Assembly: GCF_026427355.1 (NCBI RefSeq)
Contig: NZ_CP102664.1
Location: 930,001-994,000 of the forward strand
Source: Sphingobium sp. JS3065
GTDB taxonomy: Bacteria; Pseudomonadota; Alphaproteobacteria; Sphingomonadales; Sphingomonadaceae
Direction: 5' to 3'
Length of the DNA stretch: 64,000 nt
The position numbers and the translations under genes are program-made. Each line of letters starts with the position of its first letter. Position 1 is the stretch's first letter. A model generated the notes under the pieces. The model searched no databases, had not been told where the DNA came from, and worked only from the letters and a program-made list of their open reading frames with translations. Shown in pieces: positions 1 to 10,175 of this stretch.

Positions 1-1
1 T

Positions 2-3000
2 GGCGTGATCGCGACGATTCAATGGAACGACTTCTTCGATCGAACGAGCCAGGTCGAAGCCATCCTCCGGCGCGACCCGGCAGGCGTCTATCCACATATG
101 GACTTCGATACGCGCGATCGATATCGCCATGCGGTCGAGCAGCTTGCCGACCAGTCGGGACTCCCGGAATGGGATGTCGCCGAGCGTGCCTTGCGCCAGT
201 GCTATAGCAGCGACGAAGCGCCATCGGGCCATGTAGGCTTCTGGCTCATCGATATCGGACGGCCTGCCTTTGCCGACGCGATCGATCCTCGTCCATGGAC
301 GCCGGGCTCGATATTGCGACGCGCGCTGCGTTATCCAGGCCTGCTTTATGCAGCCGCCTTGCTGCTCGCGGGCCTTGCGGGCTTTGCTCTACCCGCAGCC
401 TATCTGGTTTCCACCGGCGCCACCGCCGGATCCTGGCTTCTAGGGATCGCGCTCACCCTGCTACCCGCATCGATCCTGAGCATCACCTTCGTCAATTGGC
501 TCGTGACCCACATCGTTCGGCCGAACGTACTCCCCAAGCTCGATTTCAAGGACGGCATCCCCGAAAGTTCGGCGACGGCAGTCGTGATGCCTGTCTTGGT
601 CGCGCGATTGTCGGATATCGCGCCGCTGCTTCGGCGCCTGGAGGCACACCGCCTTTCCAATCCCGATGCCGCGCTCGAATTCGTGCTGCTCAGCGATTTC
701 GCCGATGCGTCACAGGAAAGTGTCTCGGTCGATGCCGATATCGTTCGCGCGCTGACCAGCGGGATCGAGGAACTCAACGCGCGCTTTGCCAATGCCAAGG
801 GACATGGGCCGTTCCATTTGCTGCATCGGCCACGACGGTTCAACGCGGCCCAGGGCTGCTGGATGGGCTGGGAGCGAAAGCGCGGAAAGCTTGAGCAGTT
901 CAACGCCTTCATCCTGAACGGAGATGCGTCCCCCTTCAATGTGACCGTCGGTAGCATCGAACGGTTGCGGCGATGCCGTTTCGTGATGACGGCCGATGCC
1001 GATACCAGGTTGTCGGCCGGCATCGTCCGGCGACTGGTGGGGACGCTATCTCATCCCCTTAACCGCGCCCACTTCAACGCTGCGACCGGCGCGGTCGAAC
1101 GAGGATATACGGTTCTTCAGCCGCGCGTTGAGCTGGCGCCGGAAGCGACCGGCCAATCCTTGTTTTCGCGCCTCTATGGCGGTGACACGACCATCGATAT
1201 CTATTCGCGCGCCGTATCCGACGTCTATCAGGATCTGCTCGGCACAGGCGTCTACGTGGGCAAGGGCCTCTATGATGTGGCGGCCTTTCATCGGAGCCTC
1301 GAAGGGCGCGTTCCCGAGAATACACTTCTCAGCCATGACCTGTTCGAAGGACTGCACGGGCGAGCGGCGCTGGTCAGCGATGCGATCGTTTATGAGAGCT
1401 TCCCGACCAGCTATCTCGACTTCACCTGGCGCTGGCACAGATGGGTCCGTGGGGACTGGCAGATCCTGCCATGGCTCTTTCCCTTCGTGCCCGGCGGCGA
1501 TGGCCGATGGCTGCGCAACCGGCTCGGCTGGTTCGATCGGCTGAAGATATTCGACAATTTGCGGCGCAGCATAATTCCAGCGAGTATTGTGGCGCTGCTG
1601 GTGGGTGGATGGTTTCTTCTCCATGGGCAGCCCTGGGTCTGGACCTTGCTTGCCGTCATCGCGCCCGGTGCATATCTCTTTACGGACCTCGTGACCGGCC
1701 TCGCGCAGGGCCGCCGCCGCGGCGTCATGCAGAACCTGCTGCGACGTCTGGCGGATCACGCGGGTCGCTGGTTTCTCGCTATCGTCTTTCTCGTCAGTGA
1801 CGCGATGATAGCGCTGCATGCCATTGCCATCACCCTATGGCGTCTCCATTCGGGCCAAAGAAAGCTCGAATGGACGTCGGCCGCCCACATGGCGACGCGC
1901 AACGCGGCGCGACATCCGCGACTGGCGGCATGGCGTGACATGGCCGCCTCTCCGGTGTTCGCGCTGATCATCGGCGCGGGTCTGTTCCTTGCGGCGCCCG
2001 CTTCCCTGCCTGTCGCGGCTCCCCTGCTGCTGCTCTGGTTCATTGCGCCTGAGATCGCGATCCGGATCAGCCGTCCGATTGAGCCGGCAAAGGACACGCT
2101 GTCCGAAAACGATCGAAAGTTCCTGAGACTGATGGCGCGGCGCACCTGGCTCTTTTTCGAGACCTTTGTGCGCCCCGAGGACAACTGGCTGCCACCCGAT
2201 AACTATCAGGAGCCGCCCGACGAGGAAATCGCGCACCGAACCTCGCCGACCAACATCGGAATGATGATGGTATCGGTCCTCACTGCCTGGCGCCTCGGAC
2301 ATATCGGCCTCAACGAGGTTGCGACACGGCTTCACAACACGCTCGATACGTTGGATCGCCTGGACCGCTACCGCGGCCATATTCTCAACTGGTACGAGAC
2401 GAGAACGCTCGCGGCCCTGGAGCCCCGATATGTTTCGACCGTCGACAGCGGAAATCTCGCGGTCAGTCTGATCACCGTCGCGCGAGCCCTTCAGGAAGCC
2501 AGAAGCTTGCCACCGGTCGCCACGGATTTGTGGCGAGGGTTTGACGACAATATCGAGTTGCTCGCCGAAGCGATTGCGACGATCGACCTCGAAGCGGCCT
2601 CCGCCGCCGGCTCGATCCTTGAGGCTATGCGGGAAACCGCCCGCAGGATTGAGGAAGGGAGGCAAGACTGGGCCGAGAGGATCGACGATCTCCTGTCGAT
2701 CGATCTTCCTCGCCTGCGCGAGCAGATTACCCTGATGGCCGAAAGCGTCGGCGAGGATGAAATCGCCTCCCTGCGGAATGTCCAAGCCTGGCTGGAGCGG
2801 CTCGAACATCATCTGTCCGGCATGCGGCGAGACCTTCGGCTGTTCTCGCCCTGGTGGGAGACGCTCGCGGCGCATCCGGCAGAGTGTTCGAACGTCGCGG
2901 CAAAAGTCGCCGACCTGTTGGCGAACGACCGGCTGCCGTCCACGCACGCGGGCGCCGCGGCAGCAATTGGCGTCCTCAATGCGGCGAGAGACCAGCTACC

Positions 3001-6000
3001 GGCGGAAAGCCGGCAATGGGCGCACGATCTCCAGGCGGCGATCGAGGAAGGCCAGGCGGCCCGGCAAGCGCTTCATGACCGCCTCGATGACCTCTCCAGT
3101 CGCGCTAACGCCGCCGCGCACGCCATGGACTTCTCGTTCCTGTTCGATGCCGGCAGCCGGCTCTTTCATATCGGCTACAATGTGAGCGCCGATCGAATAG
3201 ATCCGCACCACTACGATCTGCTCGCCAGCGAAGCACGCCTCGCCAGCTTTTTCGCCATCGCGAAGGGCGACATAGAGCCTCTGCACTGGTTCCATCTCGG
3301 GCGGCCCATCACCAAGCAGCACGCAGGCCTGGCGTTGATATCGTGGAACGGCTCGATGTTCGAATATCTGATGCCGAACATCTTCCTGCAGAGCGATCCC
3401 CAAACCCTGCTCGGAATGAGTGACCGGACCGCGATTGCTATCCAGATCGCATTCGGGCGGTCACATGATATGCCTTGGGGTATTTCGGAGTCGTCCTTCG
3501 CATCGATGGGCGAGGACCGCGTCTACCGATATCACGCATTCGGCGTCCCTGCGCTCGGCCTCCAGCGAGGTCTGGGGCGCGATCTGGTTATCAGCCCCTA
3601 TGCGACGGCGCTGGCGCTGACGATCCGGCCCGCGCTGGCGACGCGCAACCTTCAAACTCTGGCGGATCTTGGCCTCATCGGCCGATACGGATTTTTCGAA
3701 GCGGTCGACTTCACGCCCGAGCGGGCGCCTGACGGTGAACGCTTTGCCGTCGTGCGCTCCTACATGGCTCATCATCATGGCATGAGCCTTGCCGCGCTCG
3801 GAAACGCGTTGTGCGATGACATGCTCGTGCGCTGGTTCCACACCGATCCTCATATCCGCACCGTCGACCTGCTCCTTAACGAAAGGATTCCATGGGAGCT
3901 GCCGCCCGAGATCGCGCGGCTTGAGGTTCGTGAGCCACAGCCGGAACCCGACGAACTGATTCCGGGCCTTTACGGCTGGGCACCCACTCGGCGCCGTGGG
4001 GAGCACGCGTGGCAGATTCTCGGCAATGGCCGGCTTTCGAGCCGCATTCGGACAGACGGTGCAGGTGGGCTGAGCTGGAACCAGCATGCCCTGACCCGTG
4101 GGGACGCAGGTTTCTGGATCTATCTGCACGACCGGGATGCAGATGTTACCTGGTCGGCAACGGGCGGCCCCTTTTCTCGACCCGAAGACGCGCCGGAGGT
4201 GATCTTCCAAGCGCATCAGGTGGAGTTCCACCAGCGCGCCCACGGCTTGTCGGTCACGACAACGATCAATGTCGCCAATGCCGACGACCTGGAGATCCGG
4301 CGTGTCGCTCTTGTCAATGATAGCGATAAGCCCCGGACCATCGAAGTCACGGGCTACGCGCAGATCGTTCTGGCTCCGGCCCAGGACGCGGCGCGCCACC
4401 CTGCCTTCAGCAAGCTGTTCGTGGGGGCGGAAGCCTTGCCTGGCAATGACGGCCTGCTTTTCACGCGGCGGCCGCGCAGTTCGGCGGAACGTCCGCCCGT
4501 CCTGCTGACCCGTGTGATCGGGGATGAAGATGGCGTTACCCTGCTCGGTCTCGAAGCCGATCGCAGCGCTTTCATCGGACGATATGGGTGCCCCAGGCGG
4601 CCCGCATTGTTGACCGGGGAACTGCCTGGTGGCCCGCTCGGCTGGACGCTTGATCCGATCTGCGCGATCAGGATGACGGTGGAACTGCCTCCGCGCGCGC
4701 GACGTGAATTCGCCTTCGTCACCATTGCGGCTGGATCCCGGCAATCGGCCCTCGAACTTGCCGAGCGCTTTACCACCCTGCCGTCACTCGACTGGGCTGT
4801 GAGCGATACGGCAAGTGCGGCGGCGCGCGAGATGCACAAGCTGGGCCTGCAGCCGCACATCGTGCCGCAGGCGCAGGCGTTGCTGTCCACTCTTCTCACC
4901 AGAGCGGCAGAGCCGGGATCGGCCGGCGCGCGCACATTTCGGCGCGGGGACCTTTGGGCGCTCGGGATATCGGGCGACCATCCTATTTTGATGCTGCGTT
5001 CCGGAACCGCGGAGCAGCAGGACCTGCTTCGACAGCTTCTCTCCTTCCACAAGCTCATGCGGCAGCGTGGTATGCCGATCGACCTGGTGGTGACGCATGA
5101 AGGAACGTCGGGCTATATCGAGCCCGTCCGCGAGCGTCTTCTGGAAGTGCTGAAGGATGCCGGGCTACAGGATCGCCTTGGCACCCATGCCGGGATACAC
5201 CTCGTCGGCATCGGTCCATCCGATGGCGAGCGGGCGGCGCTTCTCGATCAGGTTGCCCGCCTCATCCTTGACGAAGCCGGCGGCAGCCTAGTCGACCAGC
5301 TTGCGCGATACGACCAGCCGCCGCATCCGGGCCCGCTGTTCGCGCCGGTCGGGGCGAACTCCGGTACAATCATGACGGCGCCCGTACCGCGCCCGGCTGA
5401 TCTGCAATTCGATAATGGGTGGGGAGGCTTCGATCCGGATACGGGCGACTATACTATCTATCTGGAACCCGGTGCGCCGACCCCTGCGCCCTGGGCCAAC
5501 GTCCTCGCCAACGACGGCTTCGGGACGATCGTGACCGAGGGCGGTCTGGGCTTCACCTGGGCGATAAACAGTGGTGAAAACCGTCTCACGCCGTGGTTCA
5601 ACGACCCTGTCGAAGATCCTCAAGGCGAACGCCTTTATCTGCGCGATGAGGAAAACGCACGGCTCTGGACGCCGACGCCGCTTCCGGCCGGTGGAGACAC
5701 GGCATGCCGCATCGATCACGGCCCCGACCGTACGTCCTGGCACCGGCATAGCGAAGGCCTTGAACAGGAGCTCTCCGTCATCGTGCCGACGCACGACACC
5801 GTGAAGCTTGTCCGGCTTCGCTTGCGTAATCAGTTGCCGCGTCCGCGCCGGATCACGGCTACCTACTATGCCGAATGGCTGATGGGCGCTGTGCAAGGAG
5901 AACAGGCGCCCCTGCGCCGCTCATTCTATGATCCGATCTCGCACGCGATTCTCGGCCAAAATCCCTGGACCGACGAATTTGCCGACCGCATCTCCTTTCT

Positions 6001-7813
6001 TGCTTCGACACTTCCGGTCCACACGCTCACCACCTCACGCTACGATTTTCACGGCGATGACGCCGACCCCACCAGTCCCCTCGGACTTCTGAACTGGGAT
6101 CTTGGTCACCGGCAGCATGCTGCCGGTGACGACTGCTGCGCCGCCCTGCAGGTCCATCTTGATATCCCGGCTGAAGGAACCGCAGAAGTTTGCTTTGTGC
6201 TGGGGCAGGGCGACGACCTGGATCACGCGCGTGACCTTGTCCGTCGCTGGCAGGACCCATCGGCCTTCGAGACCGCGGCGCGGGAGTGTGCCGGTTTCTG
6301 GAAGGACAGGCTGGACGCGGTGCAGGTCAAGACGCCCGATCCCGCCTTTGACCTGATGGTCAACCGGTGGCTGCCGCACCAGTCGCTCAGCGCCCGCATC
6401 CGCGCTCGCGCGGGCTTTTATCAGGCGAGCGGCGCTTTCGGTTTTCGCGACCAGCTGCAGGATGTTCTGGCACAGATCCATGCCGATCCGAATGCAACAC
6501 GGCAGCATATCCTTGCCGCGGCTGCCCATCAGTTCGAGGAAGGCGACGTGCTGCATTGGTGGCATCCGCCATTGGATCGCGGCGTCCGCACGCGCTGCTC
6601 GGACGATCTGGTCTGGCTACCGTACGCCGTTGCTCATTATGTTGAGGCGACCGGAGACAAAACCATCCTGAGCGAGCTGGTTCCTTTTCTGCGGGCGCCC
6701 CCGCTCACGGCCGAAGAAACCGATCGCTATGCGCGTTTCGAGGTGAGTGACTACACGCAATCCCTGTTCGTTCATTGCGAGCGCGCGCTTTCCCACGCCT
6801 ACCGCCTCGGGTCTCATGGCCTCCCGCTGATTGGTGCAGGGGACTGGAATGACGGCATGGATCGCGTGGGCAACCGGGGGCATGGCGAAAGCATATGGCT
6901 CGCCTGGTTTCTCATCGCGACCATCCGAAATTTCACGCGTCATTGTGTGGATGCGGACCGGAACGAGTTCCGCGACCATTGGAACGGCCGCGCAGAGACG
7001 CTTGCGGCCGCGGTGGAACGGTCGGGGTGGGATGGCGAATGGTATTTGCGCGCATTCGACGACGACGGCCGTCCATGGGGCGCGTCGGAAGAACAGGAAT
7101 GCCGCATCGATTCCATCGCGCAGTCGTGGTCCGTATTGTCGGGTGCCGGCAAGGTCGAGCGTACCCGATCGGCGCTCGCTTCGGCCAGACGATATCTGGT
7201 TCGGGATGACGACAGTCTCGTGCGTCTGCTGGATCCGCCCTTTGACCGCACGCCGCGTGAGCCGGGTTATATCAAGGCCTATCCGCCGGGAATTCGCGAG
7301 AATGGAGGCCAGTATACCCACGCGGCAAGCTGGCTCGCGCTCGCGTTCGCGCGCACGGGGGATGGTGATGGGGCCAAGGCGCTCTTCGACCGAATCAATC
7401 CTATTCAGCATGCCGCGACGGCTCGCAGCGCCGCCCATTATCGAACCGAGCCTTATGTCGTGGCGGCTGACATTGCCGGCATGGAGCCCCACCTCGGCCG
7501 AGGTGGCTGGACCTGGTACACGGGTGCCGCAGCCTGGACATGGCGGTTGGCGGTAGAGGAGATTCTTGGCGTTCGGCTCGTGGGCGGCGAACTTCAGGTG
7601 CGCCCCGTCTTGCCCAGGGACTGGGAGAGCGTCGAATTGACCCTGCGGCGAGGCCGTGGGTCTATTCATGTGACGATCGAGACGGATGATACTCTGGAGA
7701 GCGAAGAACCGGTAATCGAGGTTGAAGGGACGCTCTGGGACGCACGCGGAATCCCGTTCCCCGAGAACGATCATACGCGGATAGTCGTCGTGCGGGTTGC
7801 GCAGCGAGCCTGA
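2..7813 (+). CDS. Cyclic beta-1,2-glucan synthase-type protein, 5' truncated
   Basis: Inner-membrane enzyme of the NdvB/Cgs type, expected to polymerise glucose from UDP-glucose and to trim or cyclise a beta-1,2-glucan. The frame is open to the left edge, so the N-terminus is missing; residues below count from the first in-window GTG at 5. Hydrophobic segments near residues 105-165 precede a GT84-like glycosyltransferase with DADT (about 330) and RWHRWVRGDW (about 475). More membrane segments lie at about 525-680, then a glycoamylase-like region (about 1040-1290). The C-terminal GH94 phosphorylase-like domain carries GDWNDGMD (about 2279). The visible 2602 residues are somewhat short of the roughly 2800 usual for the family, which fits an N-terminal loss at the window edge. 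The product size and the cyclic nature of the glucan are inferred. There is no sign of frameshift. Confidence 0.9.
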   Translation, partial: GVIATIQWNDFFDRTSQVEAILRRDPAGVYPHMDFDTRDRYRHAVEQLADQSGLPEWDVAERALRQCYSSDEAPSGHVGFWLIDIGRPAFADAIDPRPWTPGSILRRALRYPGLLYAAALLLAGLAGFALPAAYLVSTGATAGSWLLGIALTLLPASILSITFVNWLVTHIVRPNVLPKLDFKDGIPESSATAVVMPVLVARLSDIAPLLRRLEAHRLSNPDAALEFVLLSDFADASQESVSVDADIVRALTSGIEELNARFANAKGHGPFHLLHRPRRFNAAQGCWMGWERKRGKLEQFNAFILNGDASPFNVTVGSIERLRRCRFVMTADADTRLSAGIVRRLVGTLSHPLNRAHFNAATGAVERGYTVLQPRVELAPEATGQSLFSRLYGGDTTIDIYSRAVSDVYQDLLGTGVYVGKGLYDVAAFHRSLEGRVPENTLLSHDLFEGLHGRAALVSDAIVYESFPTSYLDFTWRWHRWVRGDWQILPWLFPFVPGGDGRWLRNRLGWFDRLKIFDNLRRSIIPASIVALLVGGWFLLHGQPWVWTLLAVIAPGAYLFTDLVTGLAQGRRRGVMQNLLRRLADHAGRWFLAIVFLVSDAMIALHAIAITLWRLHSGQRKLEWTSAAHMATRNAARHPRLAAWRDMAASPVFALIIGAGLFLAAPASLPVAAPLLLLWFIAPEIAIRISRPIEPAKDTLSENDRKFLRLMARRTWLFFETFVRPEDNWLPPDNYQEPPDEEIAHRTSPTNIGMMMVSVLTAWRLGHIGLNEVATRLHNTLDTLDRLDRYRGHILNWYETRTLAALEPRYVSTVDSGNLAVSLITVARALQEARSLPPVATDLWRGFDDNIELLAEAIATIDLEAASAAGSILEAMRETARRIEEGRQDWAERIDDLLSIDLPRLREQITLMAESVGEDEIASLRNVQAWLERLEHHLSGMRRDLRLFSPWWETLAAHPAECSNVAAKVADLLANDRLPSTHAGAAAAIGVLNAARDQLPAESRQWAHDLQAAIEEGQAARQALHDRLDDLSSRANAAAHAMDFSFLFDAGSRLFHIGYNVSADRIDPHHYDLLASEARLASFFAIAKGDIEPLHWFHLGRPITKQHAGLALISWNGSMFEYLMPNIFLQSDPQTLLGMSDRTAIAIQIAFGRSHDMPWGISESSFASMGEDRVYRYHAFGVPALGLQRGLGRDLVISPYATALALTIRPALATRNLQTLADLGLIGRYGFFEAVDFTPERAPDGERFAVVRSYMAHHHGMSLAALGNALCDDMLVRWFHTDPHIRTVDLLLNERIPWELPPEIARLEVREPQPEPDELIPGLYGWAPTRRRGEHAWQILGNGRLSSRIRTDGAGGLSWNQHALTRGDAGFWIYLHDRDADVTWSATGGPFSRPEDAPEVIFQAHQVEFHQRAHGLSVTTTINVANADDLEIRRVALVNDSDKPRTIEVTGYAQIVLAPAQDAARHPAFSKLFVGAEALPGNDGLLFTRRPRSSAERPPVLLTRVIGDEDGVTLLGLEADRSAFIGRYGCPRRPALLTGELPGGPLGWTLDPICAIRMTVELPPRARREFAFVTIAAGSRQSALELAERFTTLPSLDWAVSDTASAAAREMHKLGLQPHIVPQAQALLSTLLTRAAEPGSAGARTFRRGDLWALGISGDHPILMLRSGTAEQQDLLRQLLSFHKLMRQRGMPIDLVVTHEGTSGYIEPVRERLLEVLKDAGLQDRLGTHAGIHLVGIGPSDGERAALLDQVARLILDEAGGSLVDQLARYDQPPHPGPLFAPVGANSGTIMTAPVPRPADLQFDNGWGGFDPDTGDYTIYLEPGAPTPAPWANVLANDGFGTIVTEGGLGFTWAINSGENRLTPWFNDPVEDPQGERLYLRDEENARLWTPTPLPAGGDTACRIDHGPDRTSWHRHSEGLEQELSVIVPTHDTVKLVRLRLRNQLPRPRRITATYYAEWLMGAVQGEQAPLRRSFYDPISHAILGQNPWTDEFADRISFLASTLPVHTLTTSRYDFHGDDADPTSPLGLLNWDLGHRQHAAGDDCCAALQVHLDIPAEGTAEVCFVLGQGDDLDHARDLVRRWQDPSAFETAARECAGFWKDRLDAVQVKTPDPAFDLMVNRWLPHQSLSARIRARAGFYQASGAFGFRDQLQDVLAQIHADPNATRQHILAAAAHQFEEGDVLHWWHPPLDRGVRTRCSDDLVWLPYAVAHYVEATGDKTILSELVPFLRAPPLTAEETDRYARFEVSDYTQSLFVHCERALSHAYRLGSHGLPLIGAGDWNDGMDRVGNRGHGESIWLAWFLIATIRNFTRHCVDADRNEFRDHWNGRAETLAAAVERSGWDGEWYLRAFDDDGRPWGASEEQECRIDSIAQSWSVLSGAGKVERTRSALASARRYLVRDDDSLVRLLDPPFDRTPREPGYIKAYPPGIRENGGQYTHAASWLALAFARTGDGDGAKALFDRINPIQHAATARSAAHYRTEPYVVAADIAGMEPHLGRGGWTWYTGAAAWTWRLAVEEILGVRLVGGELQVRPVLPRDWESVELTLRRGRGSIHVTIETDDTLESEEPVIEVEGTLWDARGIPFPENDHTRIVVVRVAQRA

Positions 7814-7852
7814 AGAGCAATCCAGGACCGGGGCCAACGTGTATCCGGTGCT

Positions 7853-7865
7853 TTACGTAGCGCCC
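7853..7865 (+). promoter_or_regulatory. Candidate FixJ-type box 1
   Basis: TTACGTAG followed by CGCCC lies 60-72 bases upstream of the small gene at 7925. The same TTACGTAGCG core recurs at 13651 and a variant occurs at 59191. From memory, selected FixJ sites of Sinorhizobium resemble GTAMGTAG, so the match is suggestive. FixL and FixJ are encoded 5 kb downstream. No footprint or expression evidence is visible. Confidence 0.35.
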
Positions 7866-7924
7866 AGTGCTTCAGGCTCGGCTACAGGAACACTTCTCAA
7901 CACCTTGTTGCCGGGGAGCGACCG

Positions 7925-8161
7925 ATGAGCACCATTGAAGAACTTAAGGCTGATCTTGCCAAGCTCCGGGACGAAGCCAAGGTCCAGGTGCATCTGGGCG
8001 CGATGGAAGCTCGCGAGGAGTGGGACGAGCTCGAAACCAAATGGCACCATTTCGTTGCAGAAGCTCGCCTTCAGGAGAGCGGCGGTAACATCAAGGCCGC
8101 GCTCCAGGTGCTCGCTGATGAACTTCGTTCGGCTTACCTGCGTCTGAAGAAGGCGCTATAA
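7925..8161 (+). CDS. Small charged helical protein, unknown function
   Basis: A 78-residue protein with no signal peptide, cysteine pair or recognised catalytic motif. It is rich in Glu, Lys, Leu and Ala with heptad-like spacing and reads as two or three amphipathic helices, possibly a coiled coil. A GGGGAG ribosome site sits 7 bases before the ATG. It lies between the glucan synthase and a TraR/DksA-type gene, all on the same strand, and a TTACGTAG element sits about 60 bases upstream. I do not recognise the family. Stress-associated small helical proteins of this kind are common beside Hsp20 and DksA-like genes, but that is only context. Confidence 0.75.
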   Translation: MSTIEELKADLAKLRDEAKVQVHLGAMEAREEWDELETKWHHFVAEARLQESGGNIKAALQVLADELRSAYLRLKKAL

Positions 8162-8215
8162 ATCTGCACCGAACCCCAAGCCGATTTCGGTACCTACTGT
8201 TCTGAAGGAATCTCC

Positions 8216-8542
8216 GTGACTGACACAGCCGCCATAGAAGAGCGCCTGACAGAGCGACTGTCGGAACTTCGCGCTCGGCTGACGCGAGTGAATGCGGATC
8301 TGGCTGAGCCCCTTAATGCGGACTCATCGGAACAGGCCGTCGAAGTCGAAGATGATGCGGGTCTGGAAGCCGAGGCAAGCTTGATCGTGCGGGAGGCCGC
8401 TTCGATCGATCGTGCCCTGGAGCGAATTGCGAAGGGCACCTATGGCGAATGCGTTCGTTGTGGGTCGCAGATTGCACCGGCTCGGCTGGATGCACGGCCG
8501 GAGGCAGCATTGTGCATCGATTGCGCGCGCGCCGAACAATGA
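8216..8542 (+). CDS. TraR/DksA-family C4 zinc-finger protein
   Basis: A 108-residue protein of the DksA/TraR family, which bind the RNA polymerase secondary channel and modulate transcription during stress. The N-terminal half is a helical hairpin with acidic residues (EVEDDAGLEAE near 45-55). The C-terminus carries the family landmark KGTYGEC leading into a four-cysteine finger, CVRCG and CIDCA. It starts at GTG 8216 behind AAGGA. The length fits the short DksA-like class rather than full-length DksA (about 150 residues). A degenerate copy of the same gene lies at 59314. Role as a starvation or anoxia regulator is inferred from family and neighbours. Confidence 0.9.
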   Translation: MTDTAAIEERLTERLSELRARLTRVNADLAEPLNADSSEQAVEVEDDAGLEAEASLIVREAASIDRALERIAKGTYGECVRCGSQIAPARLDARPEAALCIDCARAEQ

Positions 8543-8614
8543 TCGGCATCGCGACCTCACCGGATGGAGAATCCCTTCGGCTGGGGCGACATGCGCGGCC
8601 TGCATCATTCCCCG

Positions 8615-10171
8615 TCACAAATGGCGAACATCCAGGACGTCCATGACTTGCGTTGCGACCGTCTTGCGGTCATCCGCCGCGTTGACGCGGTGCCAGTCGA
8701 TCTCACCCAGATCATAGCGAGTCTGCAATTCGACAACGGCGCCGTTGGCGTCGGAAGCGTCATGTGTCCGGGCGGATACCCTCGCCGTCAGCATATCGGG
8801 TGATGCGTCGAGCCATATCCCATCGAACCGCACATCTCGTCGCAGTGCGACCTGATGGATCTCCGTGCGCTCTTCAGGCTTCGCATGGACAGCGTCGGCC
8901 ACCACCGAATGCCCGGCGTAAAGCATGTGTCCCGCCAGCCGTCTCAGCTCTGTGTAAATCGCTGCGTTCGCGGACAGGGTATATGCGTCTTTGGGAAGCG
9001 GCGATTCTGGCGGCACGCCGGCAAGTCGCTTCCGCAGCACATCGGATCTCAGAATACGCGCGCCTGGAACCTCGCCGAGGGAATGGCCGATCAGTTTCGC
9101 TATTGTGGACTTGCCGGATCCGGAAAGCCCGCCAATGGCGACGAGCCGCGCGGGCACCGGTTCGAGCACTGCGCGCGCCAGCGTCAGATAGGCGCTGGCC
9201 TTTTGGGTCAGAGCTTCGTCTGAACCATCGCTCGCCTGTGCGGCCGATGTATGGGCGCGAATCCCGGCTCGGATCGAAAGAAACAACGGCACAAGGGCCA
9301 CGCCGGCATCGTCCTGAGGGGAAATGTCCAGATAGCGATTGAACAGGGCATTCGCTTCGCAATGAAGGCCGCGGCCCCATAAATCCATGAGTAGGAACGC
9401 AAGGTCGTAAAGGACATCGCCGGTCGCAAGTTCGGGACTGAATTCCAGGCAGTCGAACAGGACGGGGCTCCCGTCGATCACGGCAATGTTACCCAGATGC
9501 AGATCGCCATGGCCATGTCTCACGCGCCCGCTTCGCGCACGTGAATCGAGCAGATCGGAGTGCTGGGCCAGCAGGGCGACTTGCCTGTCGATCAGGTCTC
9601 TCACGAGCCGAGCGGGAAGAATGTCGGGGAATCGAGCCATGCTTCGATCATTCCCGGCAATGACGGCTTCCAAACGGCTGCGCCCCGATCCGGACAGGCA
9701 CGTCTCGGCGCCATCATGAAATGCCTTGATCCGGTCTGCGAGCTGCGTGATCAGCACATCGGTCAGGCCACCTTGGGTTGCCACATGATCGAGCAAGGCG
9801 TCATCGGGAAAGCGGCGCATCTCCAGAAGCCAATCGACAGGTTCTCCGTCGCCATCGAGGTTCAGGCAGCCCGCCGAATTCTTGGATACCGGGCGAACCG
9901 CCAGGTAGAGTTCCGGCGCGGTCCTGCGATTAAGCCGTAGCTCCGCTTCCAGGGCGGCGCGGCGTCTATCGGCGGTTGAAAAATCCAGATAGTCGAACTG
10001 GACGGCACGCTTGAGCTTCCATGCGCGATCGCCGACGAGGAATAGACGCGCCGCATGCGTGTCGATCCGACGCATGGGCTCTCCAGAGCCGAAGGCTCGT
10101 CCCTCGAGAAGGGTTATGACGTCGGCTTGCGGGTCTGCGTGGTGCCGAGGTCCCGTCGAAGCCTCCGGCAA
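8615..10171 (-). CDS. APH-like / AAA kinase fusion protein
   Basis: A two-domain protein of about 518 residues. The N-terminal two thirds is an aminoglycoside-phosphotransferase-like kinase fold with HGDLHLGNI as the catalytic loop and LFDCLEFSP as the metal-binding segment. The C-terminal third is a P-loop nucleoside-kinase-like domain with GLSGSGKST and a Leu-Arg-Ser-Asp-like acceptor segment. Proteins of this architecture are often labelled bifunctional aminoglycoside phosphotransferase/ATP-binding; no antibiotic role should be assumed. From memory, mycobacterial Rv2004c of the DosR regulon has the same layout. The start is uncertain: TTG at 10171 sits just past the Hsp20 stop and gives a family-like N-terminus, an upstream ATG at 10225 would overlap hsp20, and an ATG lies further in at MRRIDTH. 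It is probably co-transcribed with hsp20. Confidence 0.85.
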   Translation of the reverse strand: MPEASTGPRHHADPQADVITLLEGRAFGSGEPMRRIDTHAARLFLVGDRAWKLKRAVQFDYLDFSTADRRRAALEAELRLNRRTAPELYLAVRPVSKNSAGCLNLDGDGEPVDWLLEMRRFPDDALLDHVATQGGLTDVLITQLADRIKAFHDGAETCLSGSGRSRLEAVIAGNDRSMARFPDILPARLVRDLIDRQVALLAQHSDLLDSRARSGRVRHGHGDLHLGNIAVIDGSPVLFDCLEFSPELATGDVLYDLAFLLMDLWGRGLHCEANALFNRYLDISPQDDAGVALVPLFLSIRAGIRAHTSAAQASDGSDEALTQKASAYLTLARAVLEPVPARLVAIGGLSGSGKSTIAKLIGHSLGEVPGARILRSDVLRKRLAGVPPESPLPKDAYTLSANAAIYTELRRLAGHMLYAGHSVVADAVHAKPEERTEIHQVALRRDVRFDGIWLDASPDMLTARVSARTHDASDANGAVVELQTRYDLGEIDWHRVNAADDRKTVATQVMDVLDVRHL

Positions 10172-10175
10172 ACTG

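Noticed and set aside
8615..10171. Aminoglycoside resistance gene
   Set aside because: The APH-like fold fused to a P-loop kinase is a housekeeping/stress architecture; no resistance can be claimed.
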